A stretch of DNA of 64,000 bases, taken from contig LCGZ01000003.1 in assembly GCA_001000065.1 (NCBI GenBank), forward strand, positions 124,001 to 188,000, given 5' to 3'. Below are positions 34,866-44,482 of the stretch, one piece after another. The position numbers were made by a program, and so were the translations under genes. How positions within the stretch are numbered: position 1 is the first letter of the stretch; each line of letters opens with the position of its first letter. This DNA comes from a candidate division TM6 bacterium GW2011_GWF2_43_87. Lineage in GTDB: Bacteria > Babelota > Babeliae > Babelales > Babelaceae. Under the pieces are notes generated by a model. That model worked only from the letters and a program-made list of their open reading frames with translations, made no database searches and had not been told where the DNA came from.

Positions 34866-36389
34866 TTATAACGGCTTCCAATCCATCAAAAACTCAACAA
34901 ATAGACGCACGCCAAATCCGGTCGAACCACCCCTATAGTACGGACGATCCGGAACTTCGAATGAAGTCCCTGCAATATCCAAATGTGCCCAAGGCATACC
35001 CGAAGCAAAATGCTCTAGAAAAAAACCAGCCGTAATAGCTCCTGCGCGATACGATTCTCTGCCAATATTACAGACATCCGCCACTTCCGAGCGAATTGCA
35101 GGTCTATAATCATCCGAAAAAGGCAACGGCCAGAGTCGATCTCCCGACATCTTCCCCGCCTCAATAAGACGGTCTATTAACGGCTCATTTTTACCAAGCA
35201 CTGCCGCATAAAAAGGACCAAGCGCATGAGAACAGGCACCGGTAAGCGTAGCAATATCAATCAATGCATCCAACTTATACTTAGCGGCTATATAGGAAAG
35301 AGCATCTGCAAGAATCAAGCGACCCTCTGCATCTGTATTTTTAATCTCAGAGGTCTTACCATTATAATGATAGACAATATCACCCGGTTTAATTGCTGTT
35401 CCACTAGGAAGGTTTTCTGTAACAGGAGCACATGCCACTACATTAACATGTGGTCTTAAGTACGCCAAAGCCTGCATAGTTGCAATAACTGCAGCAGCAC
35501 CGGCCATGTCATCTTTCATCTCATCCATGCGAGATGCCGGCTTTATGCTCAATCCGCCTGAATCAAACGTCACACCCTTGCCAACCAAACCAACGGTCTG
35601 GGCATCCTGTTGCCCACAATGATATTCCATCACTATAAAGCGTGGCTCCTGTGCTGATCCTTGAGAAACCGCAATCAAGCCACCCATTCCCATCTCGACA
35701 ATTTCATTTTTGCCAAAAATGGTGCAAGCCAAAGAATCATGTGCATGAGCAATAGCCTCTGCCCGTTCAGCCAATGCCGTTGGCGTCAAATAGAGTGCAG
35801 GCAAATCGCACCAGTGACGAGCCTGGTTAACGGCACACCCAATACGAGTCCCCGTCTCTATACCAAACTCAAGAGCCTCATGAATAGCGGAAGGCGCCAC
35901 AAAGGTTATCGCGTAATCCTTTGCAACGTGCCGCTTAGTATCCGTTATAAACTGGTTAAACTGATAAGCAGCCATCTCAATTGCAACCGCTAACTCCTTT
36001 GCGTAATCAAATGGCGTAAACCCAATAAGCTCAGGATGTGGCAACTTAAAAACTAACTGTGTAATTTTTAACTTCTCAGCAGCCCGAATCGCCTTGCCAC
36101 ATGCACGCCGCATATTTTCAATACGATGGTACACAGGAGCCGAAAGTGACCCAATCCCCACCAAAATAAGACTAACCGGACGTCCGCCCTGCACACCCTG
36201 CAAGTCAACGGCTGTTTCTGGCGCTCCCGAAAAATCCAACCGCTTTAATACCTGTTCGGCCGCACCATTAAAGGTCACCAAACCCGCACGCTGCTCCGGC
36301 GTTAACTCCTGATCAGCTGCACAAAATAGAACATACCCTTCAGCAATCAGCTCCGGAACCGGCCCTTTTGAAACCGTTATCTGAATCAT
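34866..36389 (-). CDS. pepA: cytosol (leucyl) aminopeptidase, M17 family
   Basis: 507 residues. The two-metal active-site motifs are present: GKGVTFDSGGLSIKPASRMD with the Lys and Asp ligands, KDDMAGAA, and NTDAEGRLILADAL. Releases N-terminal amino acids from peptides in the cytoplasm. Normal length for PepA (about 500). Start ATG 36389 has aagga five bases upstream. Useful to a bacterium that feeds on host peptides, which is inference. Confidence 0.95.
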   Translation of the reverse strand: MIQITVSKGPVPELIAEGYVLFCAADQELTPEQRAGLVTFNGAAEQVLKRLDFSGAPETAVDLQGVQGGRPVSLILVGIGSLSAPVYHRIENMRRACGKAIRAAEKLKITQLVFKLPHPELIGFTPFDYAKELAVAIEMAAYQFNQFITDTKRHVAKDYAITFVAPSAIHEALEFGIETGTRIGCAVNQARHWCDLPALYLTPTALAERAEAIAHAHDSLACTIFGKNEIVEMGMGGLIAVSQGSAQEPRFIVMEYHCGQQDAQTVGLVGKGVTFDSGGLSIKPASRMDEMKDDMAGAAAVIATMQALAYLRPHVNVVACAPVTENLPSGTAIKPGDIVYHYNGKTSEIKNTDAEGRLILADALSYIAAKYKLDALIDIATLTGACSHALGPFYAAVLGKNEPLIDRLIEAGKMSGDRLWPLPFSDDYRPAIRSEVADVCNIGRESYRAGAITAGFFLEHFASGMPWAHLDIAGTSFEVPDRPYYRGGSTGFGVRLFVEFLMDWKPL

Positions 36390-36573
36390 AAACTTCCTTG
36401 CGCTTTAGTTTTTTGAACTTACTCCCTGGTAAGCGTACACGTTTTAATCGGTAAACCCAAGCCCCGAACTCCAGAATTCTTGTTTCTTTAATACCCTACT
36501 TACGACCACTCAGAAAAAAGAAACCTTCTTTTTTGACGCGCGCAAAAAAAATTAACTTATTGAAAAACAATAC

Positions 36574-36602
36574 TTGATGGAGTCCAAAATTTGTAGTATC
36601 AT
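36574..36602 (+). promoter_or_regulatory. sigma70-like promoter of the cysteine-rich ankyrin gene
   Basis: TTGATG at 36574-36579, a 17-bp spacer and TATCAT at 36597-36602. The leader to the TTG start at 36647 is about 38 nt. Confidence 0.5.
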
Positions 36603-36646
36603 AAATTATAAATTAATTCAAAAAATTAACTCAAGGAGACTTTATC

Positions 36647-38695
36647 TTGAAAATTTTATTACGTACCCTACTTTCCAAAATCACACTGTCCCTACTTCTC
36701 TGCGGATCTCCAATCGCTGCAATGGATATTTTTAAAATTGAAGACCTTCTTAAATTTGAAGAAGATCAAAACAGCTTAAAAAAAGATGCTCAATCCCAGA
36801 CTTTCTCCATCCCTGACAAAATCCTATCTCAGAGCTCAGAGATTGAGAATGGCAAGTTCCAAAAAAACGTGAAATTTGTGCCGAAAAAAAAAGTAACCCC
36901 ACCCGCTCCTCATAAACCCCTAGCAAAAAAAATAACTCCGGAAGAACAGAAGTTATTAAATGAGAAAATAGTAGCAACAACAGACTATGCTTCCGTCTTA
37001 GATTTAATCAATAAAGGGGCAAATGTTAACGCGCGCAATAAAAAATCTTGTAATGAAACTCCACTGCACAATGCTACTAATCAACAAAAATTTAAAACCG
37101 TCGAACTACTTCTTGAACATGGTGCAGACGTCAATGCAACAAATGGGGAGGAGAAAACCGCCTTACACCTCTGTTGCGAACAAAATAACTACGAAATAGC
37201 TGAATTACTCATTAAACATCATGCAAACGTCAACATAGAAGATCAAGACGACAAAACCGCCCTGCTCCTCTGTTGCGAAAAAAAATGCTTCAAGATAGCT
37301 GAACTACTCATTAAACATCATGCAAACGTCAACTTAACATATACAAATGACAAAACCGCTTTACACCTCTGTTGCGAACAAAATAACTACACAATGGCTC
37401 AACTACTCATTGAGCATGGTGCAAACGTCAACTCAACATATTCAAACGGCAAAACCGCCTTGCTCATCTGTTGCGAAAACAAAAGATTCAAAATAGCTAA
37501 ACTACTCATTAAGCATAACGCAGACGTCAACGCAAAGTATGAAAACGGCCAAACCGCCCTGCACTTCTGTTGCAAAAACGATAACCCTGAAATGGTTGAA
37601 CTGCTCATTAATCACGGCGCAAACGTCAACGCAAAGTATAAAAAAGGCAAAACCACTCTGTATTGTAGCAGCCACAACAGTTCCGCCAAAATAACTGAAT
37701 TACTCATTATGCATGGCGCAAAAATAGACTCAAAGGATCAAGACGGCAAAACCCCTCTGTATCGAAACATCGAAAACAATAACACTGAAATAGCTAAACT
37801 GCTCATTGAGCATGGTGCAAACGTCAACTTAGCGTATACAAACGACGGAAACAACAAAACCGCCTTGCACCTCTGTTGCGAACAAAATAACTACAAAATA
37901 GCTGAATTACTCATTAAGCATGGCGCAGACGTCAATTTAAAAGATCAAGACAACAAAACCGCCTTCCACCTCTGTTGCGAAAGAAATAACTTCTCACTGG
38001 CTGAATTACTCATCAAGCACGACGCACAGGCTGATATAACCGACCTAACCTTGTGTTGCACACAAAGAAACGAATACCCAGAGACCTTAATTAAAACTCT
38101 AAAATACGTTCTTGAACGGAATGCAAATTTTTTTAGCCTTAATAAAAAATGTGACATCACTGAAGGATATAAAGTCGCTCTTAACCGCCTAAAAACTTGG
38201 CCGCCAGAATCCCTCGACCACCTATGCAAAAGCCTCATTCCTGTCAAAAAACAGACCTCGCCGCAACGAACAAGTCATTTTATCACCTTTTGCGTTTCAT
38301 CTTTAGCAGAGCAATTACAGCAAGGCAAACTTCCACTCACCGTTCCACCAACCGATACGATAATCAAAGGCATGTTAGAAACAATTCCAGATGCAGCAAA
38401 CCTAATTAAGCTGATAGAATTAGCAATGAATTACTATTTCCTCAAAGCCGACCAACAACCACTTGTCTCCACTACCATGCCCTGCCACAAACTCTCAGAA
38501 AAACAGTATCAACTCGCGCTCAAGTGGTTAGATTGTGAAGCCTTCCAAGTGCTTAAAATACTGACAGACCATAAAGAACTTCGCGGTTTCTTAAACAACC
38601 TTTTCAAAACCACTCAAAAGAAAGCACAACTTAAAGCCAAAAACCACTGTTTTAGTGATTTAAAAATCTATTTCAAAGACCCACGGTATATCTAA
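36647..38695 (+). CDS. exported ankyrin-repeat protein with Cys-Cys repeats
   Basis: 682 residues. Start codon is TTG 36647, seven bases after aaggaga; a signal peptide follows (KILLRTLLSKITLSLLLCGSPIAA). About ten ankyrin units span residues 115-466. In most of them the usual LAA is LCC (TALHLCCEQNNYEIAELLIKHHANV), giving a ladder of cysteine pairs. The repeats are also near-identical at DNA level (about 99-bp period). The C-terminal 200 residues are helical without a recognised family and differ from the VWFPG domain of the 545 and 4640 genes. Confidence 0.88.
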   Translation: MKILLRTLLSKITLSLLLCGSPIAAMDIFKIEDLLKFEEDQNSLKKDAQSQTFSIPDKILSQSSEIENGKFQKNVKFVPKKKVTPPAPHKPLAKKITPEEQKLLNEKIVATTDYASVLDLINKGANVNARNKKSCNETPLHNATNQQKFKTVELLLEHGADVNATNGEEKTALHLCCEQNNYEIAELLIKHHANVNIEDQDDKTALLLCCEKKCFKIAELLIKHHANVNLTYTNDKTALHLCCEQNNYTMAQLLIEHGANVNSTYSNGKTALLICCENKRFKIAKLLIKHNADVNAKYENGQTALHFCCKNDNPEMVELLINHGANVNAKYKKGKTTLYCSSHNSSAKITELLIMHGAKIDSKDQDGKTPLYRNIENNNTEIAKLLIEHGANVNLAYTNDGNNKTALHLCCEQNNYKIAELLIKHGADVNLKDQDNKTAFHLCCERNNFSLAELLIKHDAQADITDLTLCCTQRNEYPETLIKTLKYVLERNANFFSLNKKCDITEGYKVALNRLKTWPPESLDHLCKSLIPVKKQTSPQRTSHFITFCVSSLAEQLQQGKLPLTVPPTDTIIKGMLETIPDAANLIKLIELAMNYYFLKADQQPLVSTTMPCHKLSEKQYQLALKWLDCEAFQVLKILTDHKELRGFLNNLFKTTQKKAQLKAKNHCFSDLKIYFKDPRYI

Positions 38696-38715
38696 AAAAA
38701 ACGATTAAACTAAAC

Positions 38716-38757
38716 ACAAAGAGGGAGGATGTTCTCAAAGGACTCTTCCCTCTTTGT
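38716..38757. terminator. hairpin between convergent genes
   Basis: acaaagaggga (38716-38726) and tccctctttgt (38747-38757) are perfect complements; an A-run upstream supplies a U-run on the - strand. Bidirectional by position. Confidence 0.65.
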
Positions 38758-38809
38758 AATGCAATAATGCCAAAGCAATAAAACTCTTGCACAAAGCGGC
38801 TCATAAGAT

Positions 38810-39472
38810 TTACCAGTACCACCGTGTCCAAGGGCCACTATTGTAATACGATGGGCCATACCACCCATACGGCCATCCAGGATAGCCAAATCCAAATCCT
38901 GCACTAAAGCTAACACATGAATTGCATCGTTTGCACTTCTGACACCGCGCCCGCCTATCTTCCTCTTTTTTCTCTTCTGAGCGAAGTGCCGCTTCTGCAA
39001 AATCTCTTAAATTTGCACGATCCAAAAACTGCTTAACATCAGCGGGCATAAGCTCGTTTGTTACGGTCCGCTTGGCAATAACATGCCCCTTACGAAACAC
39101 CATCATCATATCGCCAATCATAGTATAATCCTTCCGCAACCCCTTCATATCGCCACGGTCAAGATTAGATGCTACAAAGACAACCTGATCATCGTACACA
39201 GGGTCCTCGCTAATTCCCGTAAAAATATTGATTTTTCGTATCACTTCTTGCCATTCAGGAGTATGATTTTTTGACCCATCCGGCATAACAATCTCATCAC
39301 GTAGAGTGCCGGGCAGTGAATAGACGTAGGCAACCACCAGATCATTATCATCAAGCACCTTGTCAAAATCATCCCGCACATGCACCATCTCTACGTTTGA
39401 GTAAACGAACGGGCTCGCACCAAGAATCAACACCGACCCCAGAAGAGCTATTCCCCATTTAATATTTTTCAT
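38810..39472 (-). CDS. exported thioredoxin-fold-like protein with Cys cluster and Gly/Tyr/Trp tail
   Basis: 220 residues. Signal peptide MKNIKWGIALLGSVLILGAS. The core (LVVAYVYS, VVFVASNLDR, MMVFRKGHVIAKRTV, DVKQFLDRA) follows a thioredoxin-fold pattern but lacks the CxxC active site at the usual place. Near the C-terminus RCQKCKRCNSC packs four cysteines, followed by an aromatic glycine-rich tail (YPGWPYGWYGPSYYN). Start has aggagg before ATG 39472. Metal binding or a structural role is possible; not assigned. Confidence 0.75.
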   Translation of the reverse strand: MKNIKWGIALLGSVLILGASPFVYSNVEMVHVRDDFDKVLDDNDLVVAYVYSLPGTLRDEIVMPDGSKNHTPEWQEVIRKINIFTGISEDPVYDDQVVFVASNLDRGDMKGLRKDYTMIGDMMMVFRKGHVIAKRTVTNELMPADVKQFLDRANLRDFAEAALRSEEKKEEDRRARCQKCKRCNSCVSFSAGFGFGYPGWPYGWYGPSYYNSGPWTRWYW

Positions 39473-39484
39473 GACAACCTCCTT

Positions 39485-40525
39485 TTATACCGCAGGCGCC
39501 ACATGCGCTGCCCGCGAGCCTATTTTCTCCACATCTTGATATATTTTCTGCTGAACGCCTGTCTTATACGACTCTGACAAGAATTTTTCAATAAACCGAC
39601 GTACTTTATAGGTATACTTCTCTGGATTATAAAAGAACGAATCAAAGTGGTGCCGGCCATCCGTAACCCAATAACGCTTATATCCCATCGCGGCCTCATA
39701 AACCTTACGAACCGCAGAAGGCGGAGCTTTTGCATCATTCCGACAGGTTATGAGAAACACCGGAATGGTAACCTTCTGAGCCGAAGCAACCGTATCAATA
39801 GGAACCACTCGGGTTGGAACCTGAGAGGCATCAATATTGGCGACTGTTTTTAGCGCCATCTTTAAAATCGATTGAACATAAGGGTTGTAGGCATACTTCA
39901 TTAAGAATGAATGGCCAGGAACCGCAAACACATGCCCAAACATGGTTACCTTAAGATTCCCTATCATCCGAACTAACAACTCTTCCGTAGAATCAAAAGG
40001 GCAATCCCAGATAGCGCAATCAAAAAGCTTCCCAAAGCGAGCCTGTGCTTCTATAGATGCAACTGCACCCATAGAAAAAGCATAGGATATAATCGGTAGC
40101 TTTTTCATCTGAGGATCGGATCGAATAAAATCAACTGCAGCCTTTACGTCATAGGCCTCATCAGAACCAAACGTACAACATTGTCGCTCTGTATTTTCGC
40201 CATGAGCTCTAAAATCAAAAACCAGAACATTGTACCGTTCAAAAATATATCGTAAAAAGCGCACATCATCTTTACTACACGAAAAACCATGTGCAATAAT
40301 AACCGTGGCTGGAGCATCCGGCTTGCGCCATAAAATGCCTTTACGCTTACACGTCCCCTTCCCGCTAACCCCCCCCGTTGCTATTAGCTGCACCTCTTCG
40401 ACCTTCGCACCCGCATACTTAAGCTGCTTATCTTCCGCTTTATGCATAACCTTATATTCTGCACACAGGCCTTTTGCCACCATACACACCAAGAATAAAA
40501 CGGCTATACGCCGCGCGCCTATCAT
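39485..40525 (-). CDS. exported alpha/beta hydrolase
   Basis: 346 residues with a signal peptide (MIGARRIAVLFLVCMVAKGLCA). Alpha/beta-hydrolase landmarks: HGFSCSKDD (oxyanion region), nucleophile elbow YAFSMGAVAS, Asp in LITCRNDAKAPP, and His in DGRHHFDSFF. The elbow is AFSMG rather than GxSxG. Substrate unknown; the layout is like BAAT/dienelactone-type or cephalosporin esterase relatives. Its ATG overlaps the stop of the endolysin-like gene (ATGA), and ggagg lies six bases upstream, so the two are coupled. Confidence 0.85.
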   Translation of the reverse strand: MIGARRIAVLFLVCMVAKGLCAEYKVMHKAEDKQLKYAGAKVEEVQLIATGGVSGKGTCKRKGILWRKPDAPATVIIAHGFSCSKDDVRFLRYIFERYNVLVFDFRAHGENTERQCCTFGSDEAYDVKAAVDFIRSDPQMKKLPIISYAFSMGAVASIEAQARFGKLFDCAIWDCPFDSTEELLVRMIGNLKVTMFGHVFAVPGHSFLMKYAYNPYVQSILKMALKTVANIDASQVPTRVVPIDTVASAQKVTIPVFLITCRNDAKAPPSAVRKVYEAAMGYKRYWVTDGRHHFDSFFYNPEKYTYKVRRFIEKFLSESYKTGVQQKIYQDVEKIGSRAAHVAPAV

Positions 40526-41154
40526 CGACGACCTCCATTAGAATAAAATAACCGTCGCTCTTCAAAAATCTTTTTCAACGATGCCATCTTTTTAGTTGGC
40601 TGCCCATAAGGCGAACCCGGAAACGACGGCCACACCCGATTAAGCTTGTTTACAGCCGTCTCAAATCGCCCACGCTTAACATCCTCAAGCGCACCCTTCT
40701 CAATTATCAGAAAGACCGCCACAATATCCTGATTGCGTGGACTAAAATCCTTTAACTTCAACACCTTTCTAATCCAATCCCACGTTGCAGCCAAAATTTG
40801 ATAACGCCCTGCCGCAGTTGAACAGACCTTCTTACCTAATATATAGGAACATATCTTCTCGTGCGGATGTTCTTGAAAACCTACAAAAGTTCCATATGGA
40901 TAACGCACCAAATAACTCCGAATCCCACCCCACCGAGCACTTGCCCATGTCTCAGCCCCTTCAGAACGAGCAATGACATCCAACATTGCCTGCACCGAAG
41001 GATCCCTCAACGCCACCTCGCACTCACGTAATCGCTTATCCTGCGTTTTACAAGCTCCACAGGCTCCAAAAAACATCGCTACCAGCAAAAGCCCTCTGCA
41101 GATACCCGGCACTCCTACCGGAAAACGGACTTGCAAACCTACTTGATATCCCAT
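40522..41154 (-). CDS. lambda-endolysin-like lytic transglycosylase (GH104-type), probable lipoprotein
   Basis: 210 residues. An N-terminal hydrophobic segment ends at Cys (FFGAC or GAC), a likely lipobox. The domain aligns by eye to phage lambda gpR: IARSEGAE (catalytic Glu), STAAGRYQILAATWDWIRK, LKLKDFSPRNQDIVAVFLI, RVWPSFPGSPYGQ. It would cleave peptidoglycan, outside the cytoplasm. It is encoded with the alpha/beta hydrolase in one unit. No other phage genes are near, so it looks like a captured phage function or an old family member. Confidence 0.8.
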   Translation of the reverse strand: MGYQVGLQVRFPVGVPGICRGLLLVAMFFGACGACKTQDKRLRECEVALRDPSVQAMLDVIARSEGAETWASARWGGIRSYLVRYPYGTFVGFQEHPHEKICSYILGKKVCSTAAGRYQILAATWDWIRKVLKLKDFSPRNQDIVAVFLIIEKGALEDVKRGRFETAVNKLNRVWPSFPGSPYGQPTKKMASLKKIFEERRLFYSNGGRR

Positions 41155-41470
41155 AGGACACCCCCCTTCATGCTCTTTATTTTGCGTCTATTACTTCTTC
41201 ATCCCTAGTATATTAAATATTAATTTCAAAATGAAACAATTTCTTTAAGCCATTTTTAAATAAGCAAAACAATCGCAGAAAAACGCCGCTTTAACCGCGG
41301 CCGCCTCGAATAAAAAATAATGCAACAATCGACCTAAAAATTTTCGACTGCGCAGAGACCAAAAAATAAACTTAATTTTAAGTTGACGGCTTATGTTCAT
41401 AAGATAGACTAGGGCACGTCTTACAAACCTAGCACAGGGGCATCGCCTCTTATCATCCAAAGGGGAAAAC
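41155..41470. other. 316-bp divergent intergenic region
   Basis: Separates the - strand endolysin-like unit from the + strand WD40-like gene. It contains the promoter at 41383-41410. No open frame with a Shine-Dalgarno is seen. Confidence 0.5.
41383..41410 (+). promoter_or_regulatory. sigma70-like promoter of the WD40-like gene
   Basis: TTGACG at 41383-41388, a 16-bp spacer and TAGACT at 41405-41410. The leader is about 54 nt and ends with the Shine-Dalgarno aaggggaaaac. Confidence 0.55.
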
Positions 41471-42784
41471 ATGACCGTTCCAATTCGCACTAATTATGTT
41501 CGCGCGATAATCTGTACAACCCTCATATCAACGCTTTCTAGTACCTCTATTTACTCCATGAAAAACAGAGACCTACGGTTAAAAAACCTAATAATTGGTA
41601 CCATAGAAAAAAACTCATCAACCACTACCCCGTCAACCCCTAGTTATACTACTCCCTCTAGCCCGGCATACTATCTCCCTAAAAACGACGTCATTTCCCC
41701 TACAAAGCGATGGCTCTGGTTTCTCGGCAAATGTGGCCTCAAATCGTCGGAGATTTCCGGTCTTTCATGCCACCAATTATCAGACCCATCTTTCCTAGCA
41801 GAAAAACTACTTCCCCGTCTCCCTGCTGAGATTTTTGACGATCCTTTCTTCCTAAGAAGCTATCTAAGCGATTCTCTATTAAAGCGCGCGCTGGGGCAGA
41901 TCCACTTTTTCGCACCTCTCCTAGAAAAGAAAAAAGCCCAAGTCAACTTTTCTGTCATCAAAGAAACAACTCCTCAACTCAATCAAATTCCTGCTCTTAT
42001 TTCCAAAGGCTCTAATTCATCACTGGCCATTGCATGGAATAGCGGATGGGATTATCAACCCAAAGAAAAACTCTCCCCCGTTTCGAAAATATTAATCTGT
42101 CTGAAAAAATCCAAAGATAACAATCTCTCGCCAGAAATCACCACTCCGTTGGAAATTGAATGCTCAACCACACCCTATGAAATGCTCTGGTCTCCCGCCG
42201 AATCATACCTCACCCTTAAGACCGCAGAGAATCGCATTGAAATCTGGGAAAAAGAGACCAACAAATTCCTCAGCCCTGCGATTGTAGCTCCCGGGAAAAT
42301 CGAAAAAATAATCTGGGCTCCTTGCGAAAAATTCCTTGCAATCAAAAGCTATGCAAACAATTCAACCACCTACTTAACCCTCTGGAAAATAAACACTCTC
42401 CCAACTTCCCAACAGCTGTCATTCGTAACTCAATGGGAAATAGATATTGACGATGAAAGCATCACAACCATCCAATTTTCTCCCGATGAAACCCGCGTTG
42501 CGTGGAGTACACAGCATGGGCACACCACCATATTTAACCTCACAAAAAATATGGTCGAAAAAGAGCTTGATCATCCAAGCTGCCAACACGGCTCCTGCTC
42601 GTGGAATAGCTCAGGAACAAAACTTGCAACTTTTTCTGAAATAGAAAATCTAGCAAACATTTACATAATCAAAGCAAATATTTACAGAATCAAGGACTGG
42701 AAACTCCTAAACACAGAATCTGATATTAAGGTAAAAAATCCAACCCAATGGATTCCAAAAAAAATCTTTAAAAAAAATAAGTAA
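41471..42784 (+). CDS. exported WD40-like beta-propeller protein
   Basis: 437 residues. N-terminal signal-like segment (RAIICTTLISTLSSTSIYS), then a Ser/Thr/Pro stretch. The C-terminal half shows WD-type blades: MLWSPAESYLTLKTAENRIEIWEK, IIWAPCEKFLAIKS, IQFSPDETRVAWSTQHGHTTIFN, and CSWNSSGTKLATFSE. About four to five blades are visible, so the propeller may be incomplete. WD40 proteins are protein-binding scaffolds, common in eukaryotes. Strong Shine-Dalgarno before ATG 41471. Confidence 0.75.
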   Translation: MTVPIRTNYVRAIICTTLISTLSSTSIYSMKNRDLRLKNLIIGTIEKNSSTTTPSTPSYTTPSSPAYYLPKNDVISPTKRWLWFLGKCGLKSSEISGLSCHQLSDPSFLAEKLLPRLPAEIFDDPFFLRSYLSDSLLKRALGQIHFFAPLLEKKKAQVNFSVIKETTPQLNQIPALISKGSNSSLAIAWNSGWDYQPKEKLSPVSKILICLKKSKDNNLSPEITTPLEIECSTTPYEMLWSPAESYLTLKTAENRIEIWEKETNKFLSPAIVAPGKIEKIIWAPCEKFLAIKSYANNSTTYLTLWKINTLPTSQQLSFVTQWEIDIDDESITTIQFSPDETRVAWSTQHGHTTIFNLTKNMVEKELDHPSCQHGSCSWNSSGTKLATFSEIENLANIYIIKANIYRIKDWKLLNTESDIKVKNPTQWIPKKIFKKNK

Positions 42785-42792
42785 TCAAAGTA

Positions 42793-42846
42793 TCAACAAA
42801 AACAGGTGGGCAAACTTTTAAAGGTTTGCCCACCTGTTTTTGTTGA
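42793..42846. terminator. 23-bp perfect bidirectional terminator
   Basis: Arms 42793-42815 and 42824-42846 are perfect complements with an 8-nt loop; T-rich on both exits. It separates the WD40-like gene (+) and trxB (-). Confidence 0.85.
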
Positions 42847-42871
42847 CTAGTCTAAAAGCTCTATCGCCCCT

Positions 42872-44359
42872 CTAGGCCTGAGCCGACATTAAAAAATCAT
42901 TAAAATCTTTAAACGACATGCTTTCATGCATACGTCCCACAACGGCGCCATCCTTAAGAACAACAACCGTAGGAACCGACTCAATCCCCAAACGTGTAAC
43001 TACGGCCTGCGCCTGAGCCGCATCCACCTTGTAAAAGAAAATGTCCTCATGCTGAGCCGCTGCCAACTCAAGAACTGGCAACAGCTGTGAACAGGATGGA
43101 CAATACTGAGTATAAAAGTCTAGAACAACCGTCTTATGTGATGCAACGGCTCGATCAAGATCTTCCGCCGTCTTAAGCTCCATCAGCGCCTTACGATTCA
43201 CTCCACCTTCAGGTGTAAAGAAATGCGACTCATACTGCTTTGCAACTAACCCGTTAAACCCTATCTCTCTCAAAAATTCTAACGCATCCAGACCTGCACG
43301 AATACCATCACCCGCAGCTACACCCGCCTGCTTGTAATGAGGATCTGCAACATCTCCCGCCGCAAAAATCCCACGCACACCCGTCTGCTGCGTATGCCCA
43401 ACAACCGTCAAATGCCCCCGTTCATCCATAGGCAAAACACCCTTAAAAGGAGCCGTATTTGGAGTATGCCCAATGGCTAAAAATAGATAAGAAATCGGAA
43501 TTAGACGACGCTCACCGCCACTCTCAATTTCAACCCCGGTTACATGGTTCCCATCACCTTTAATCGCAACAGGCTTAGACCGATAGGCTATAGTTACATT
43601 TTTATAGGCACCCAACCGCTCTTGCATAGAAGCAGAAGCTCGCATTGATTCACCACGAACGACCAGCGTTATAGTACGCGCATAGGACGCTAATTGAAGG
43701 GCATCCTCAACCGCAGCATCTCCACCTCCTACAATAACTACATCCGCATTCTTACAAAATGCAGCATCACACGTAGCACAAGTCGAAACCCCTTTTCCCC
43801 AATACGTATCCTCGCCCTCAATAGTCTGCTTTTCATCACTCAAACGCCGAGGAGTAGCCCCGGTTGCAACAATAACAGAAAGTGCCTGAATCTTTAATCC
43901 TGCCGCCGTTTCAAGAACAAACGGCCACGTTGAAAAATCTACTTTCACAACGGTGTCTTGTGCAAAAAGAGCCCCAAACTCCGAAGCCTGTTCGCGAGCA
44001 CCTTTAATAAGATCTGGTCCCATCCGCTTGGTCATTCCTGGCCAATTCTCAACCCACGAAGTTCCCATTAACTGCCCACCAGGCTGCTTGCCCTCAAACA
44101 CAACCGTATGCACACCGCCTCGTGCGCCATAAAGTGCTGCAGCTAATCCGGCAGGCCCCGAACCCAATATCGCAATAGGAACTATCTGCTCTTTACCTGC
44201 AAGAGCACCGCCTGGCAAAACGTTCAAAGATAGCTCTATAGGAGCCTTTTCACCTCGCACTTTAAATTGAGAATAAAAACGGTATCCTAAATATCCAATA
44301 GCTACAATCACCGCCAGCCAAAAGAAAAATGTCGCGCGCGAACGAGTTGCATGTCTCAT
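42872..44359 (-). CDS. trxB: membrane-anchored thioredoxin reductase-thioredoxin fusion
   Basis: 495 residues from ATG 44359 (gagg six bases upstream; TTG/GTG codons further up are ignored). One membrane segment at about 10-28 (TFFFWLAVIVAIGYLGYRFY). Thioredoxin reductase: FAD motif AILGSGPAGLAAA, redox site STCATCDAAFC, NADPH motif IVGGGDAAVEDA, and GIFAAGDV. After about residue 385 a thioredoxin domain is fused (VVLDFYTQYCPSCSQLLPVLE, with CPSC in place of CGPC, and SVPTVVVLKDG). It passes electrons from NADPH to its own thioredoxin. The membrane anchor is unusual, and the side on which the enzyme faces is unclear. Confidence 0.92.
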   Translation of the reverse strand: MRHATRSRATFFFWLAVIVAIGYLGYRFYSQFKVRGEKAPIELSLNVLPGGALAGKEQIVPIAILGSGPAGLAAALYGARGGVHTVVFEGKQPGGQLMGTSWVENWPGMTKRMGPDLIKGAREQASEFGALFAQDTVVKVDFSTWPFVLETAAGLKIQALSVIVATGATPRRLSDEKQTIEGEDTYWGKGVSTCATCDAAFCKNADVVIVGGGDAAVEDALQLASYARTITLVVRGESMRASASMQERLGAYKNVTIAYRSKPVAIKGDGNHVTGVEIESGGERRLIPISYLFLAIGHTPNTAPFKGVLPMDERGHLTVVGHTQQTGVRGIFAAGDVADPHYKQAGVAAGDGIRAGLDALEFLREIGFNGLVAKQYESHFFTPEGGVNRKALMELKTAEDLDRAVASHKTVVLDFYTQYCPSCSQLLPVLELAAAQHEDIFFYKVDAAQAQAVVTRLGIESVPTVVVLKDGAVVGRMHESMSFKDFNDFLMSAQA

Positions 44360-44482
44360 AATCAACCTCACCAAAACAATACATAAAAAATGCCACCAAA
44401 ATAGACTTTATTGAGTATAATATTATAAAACAACCTGTGAAACTTCCAGTATCGCTGAACACAAAAGCAACTTATACATGTT

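Noticed and set aside
40522-41154. Prophage remnant around the endolysin-like gene
   Set aside because: Neighbours are an alpha/beta hydrolase, a thioredoxin-fold protein and a WD40-like gene; no holin, terminase, integrase or attachment repeats seen.
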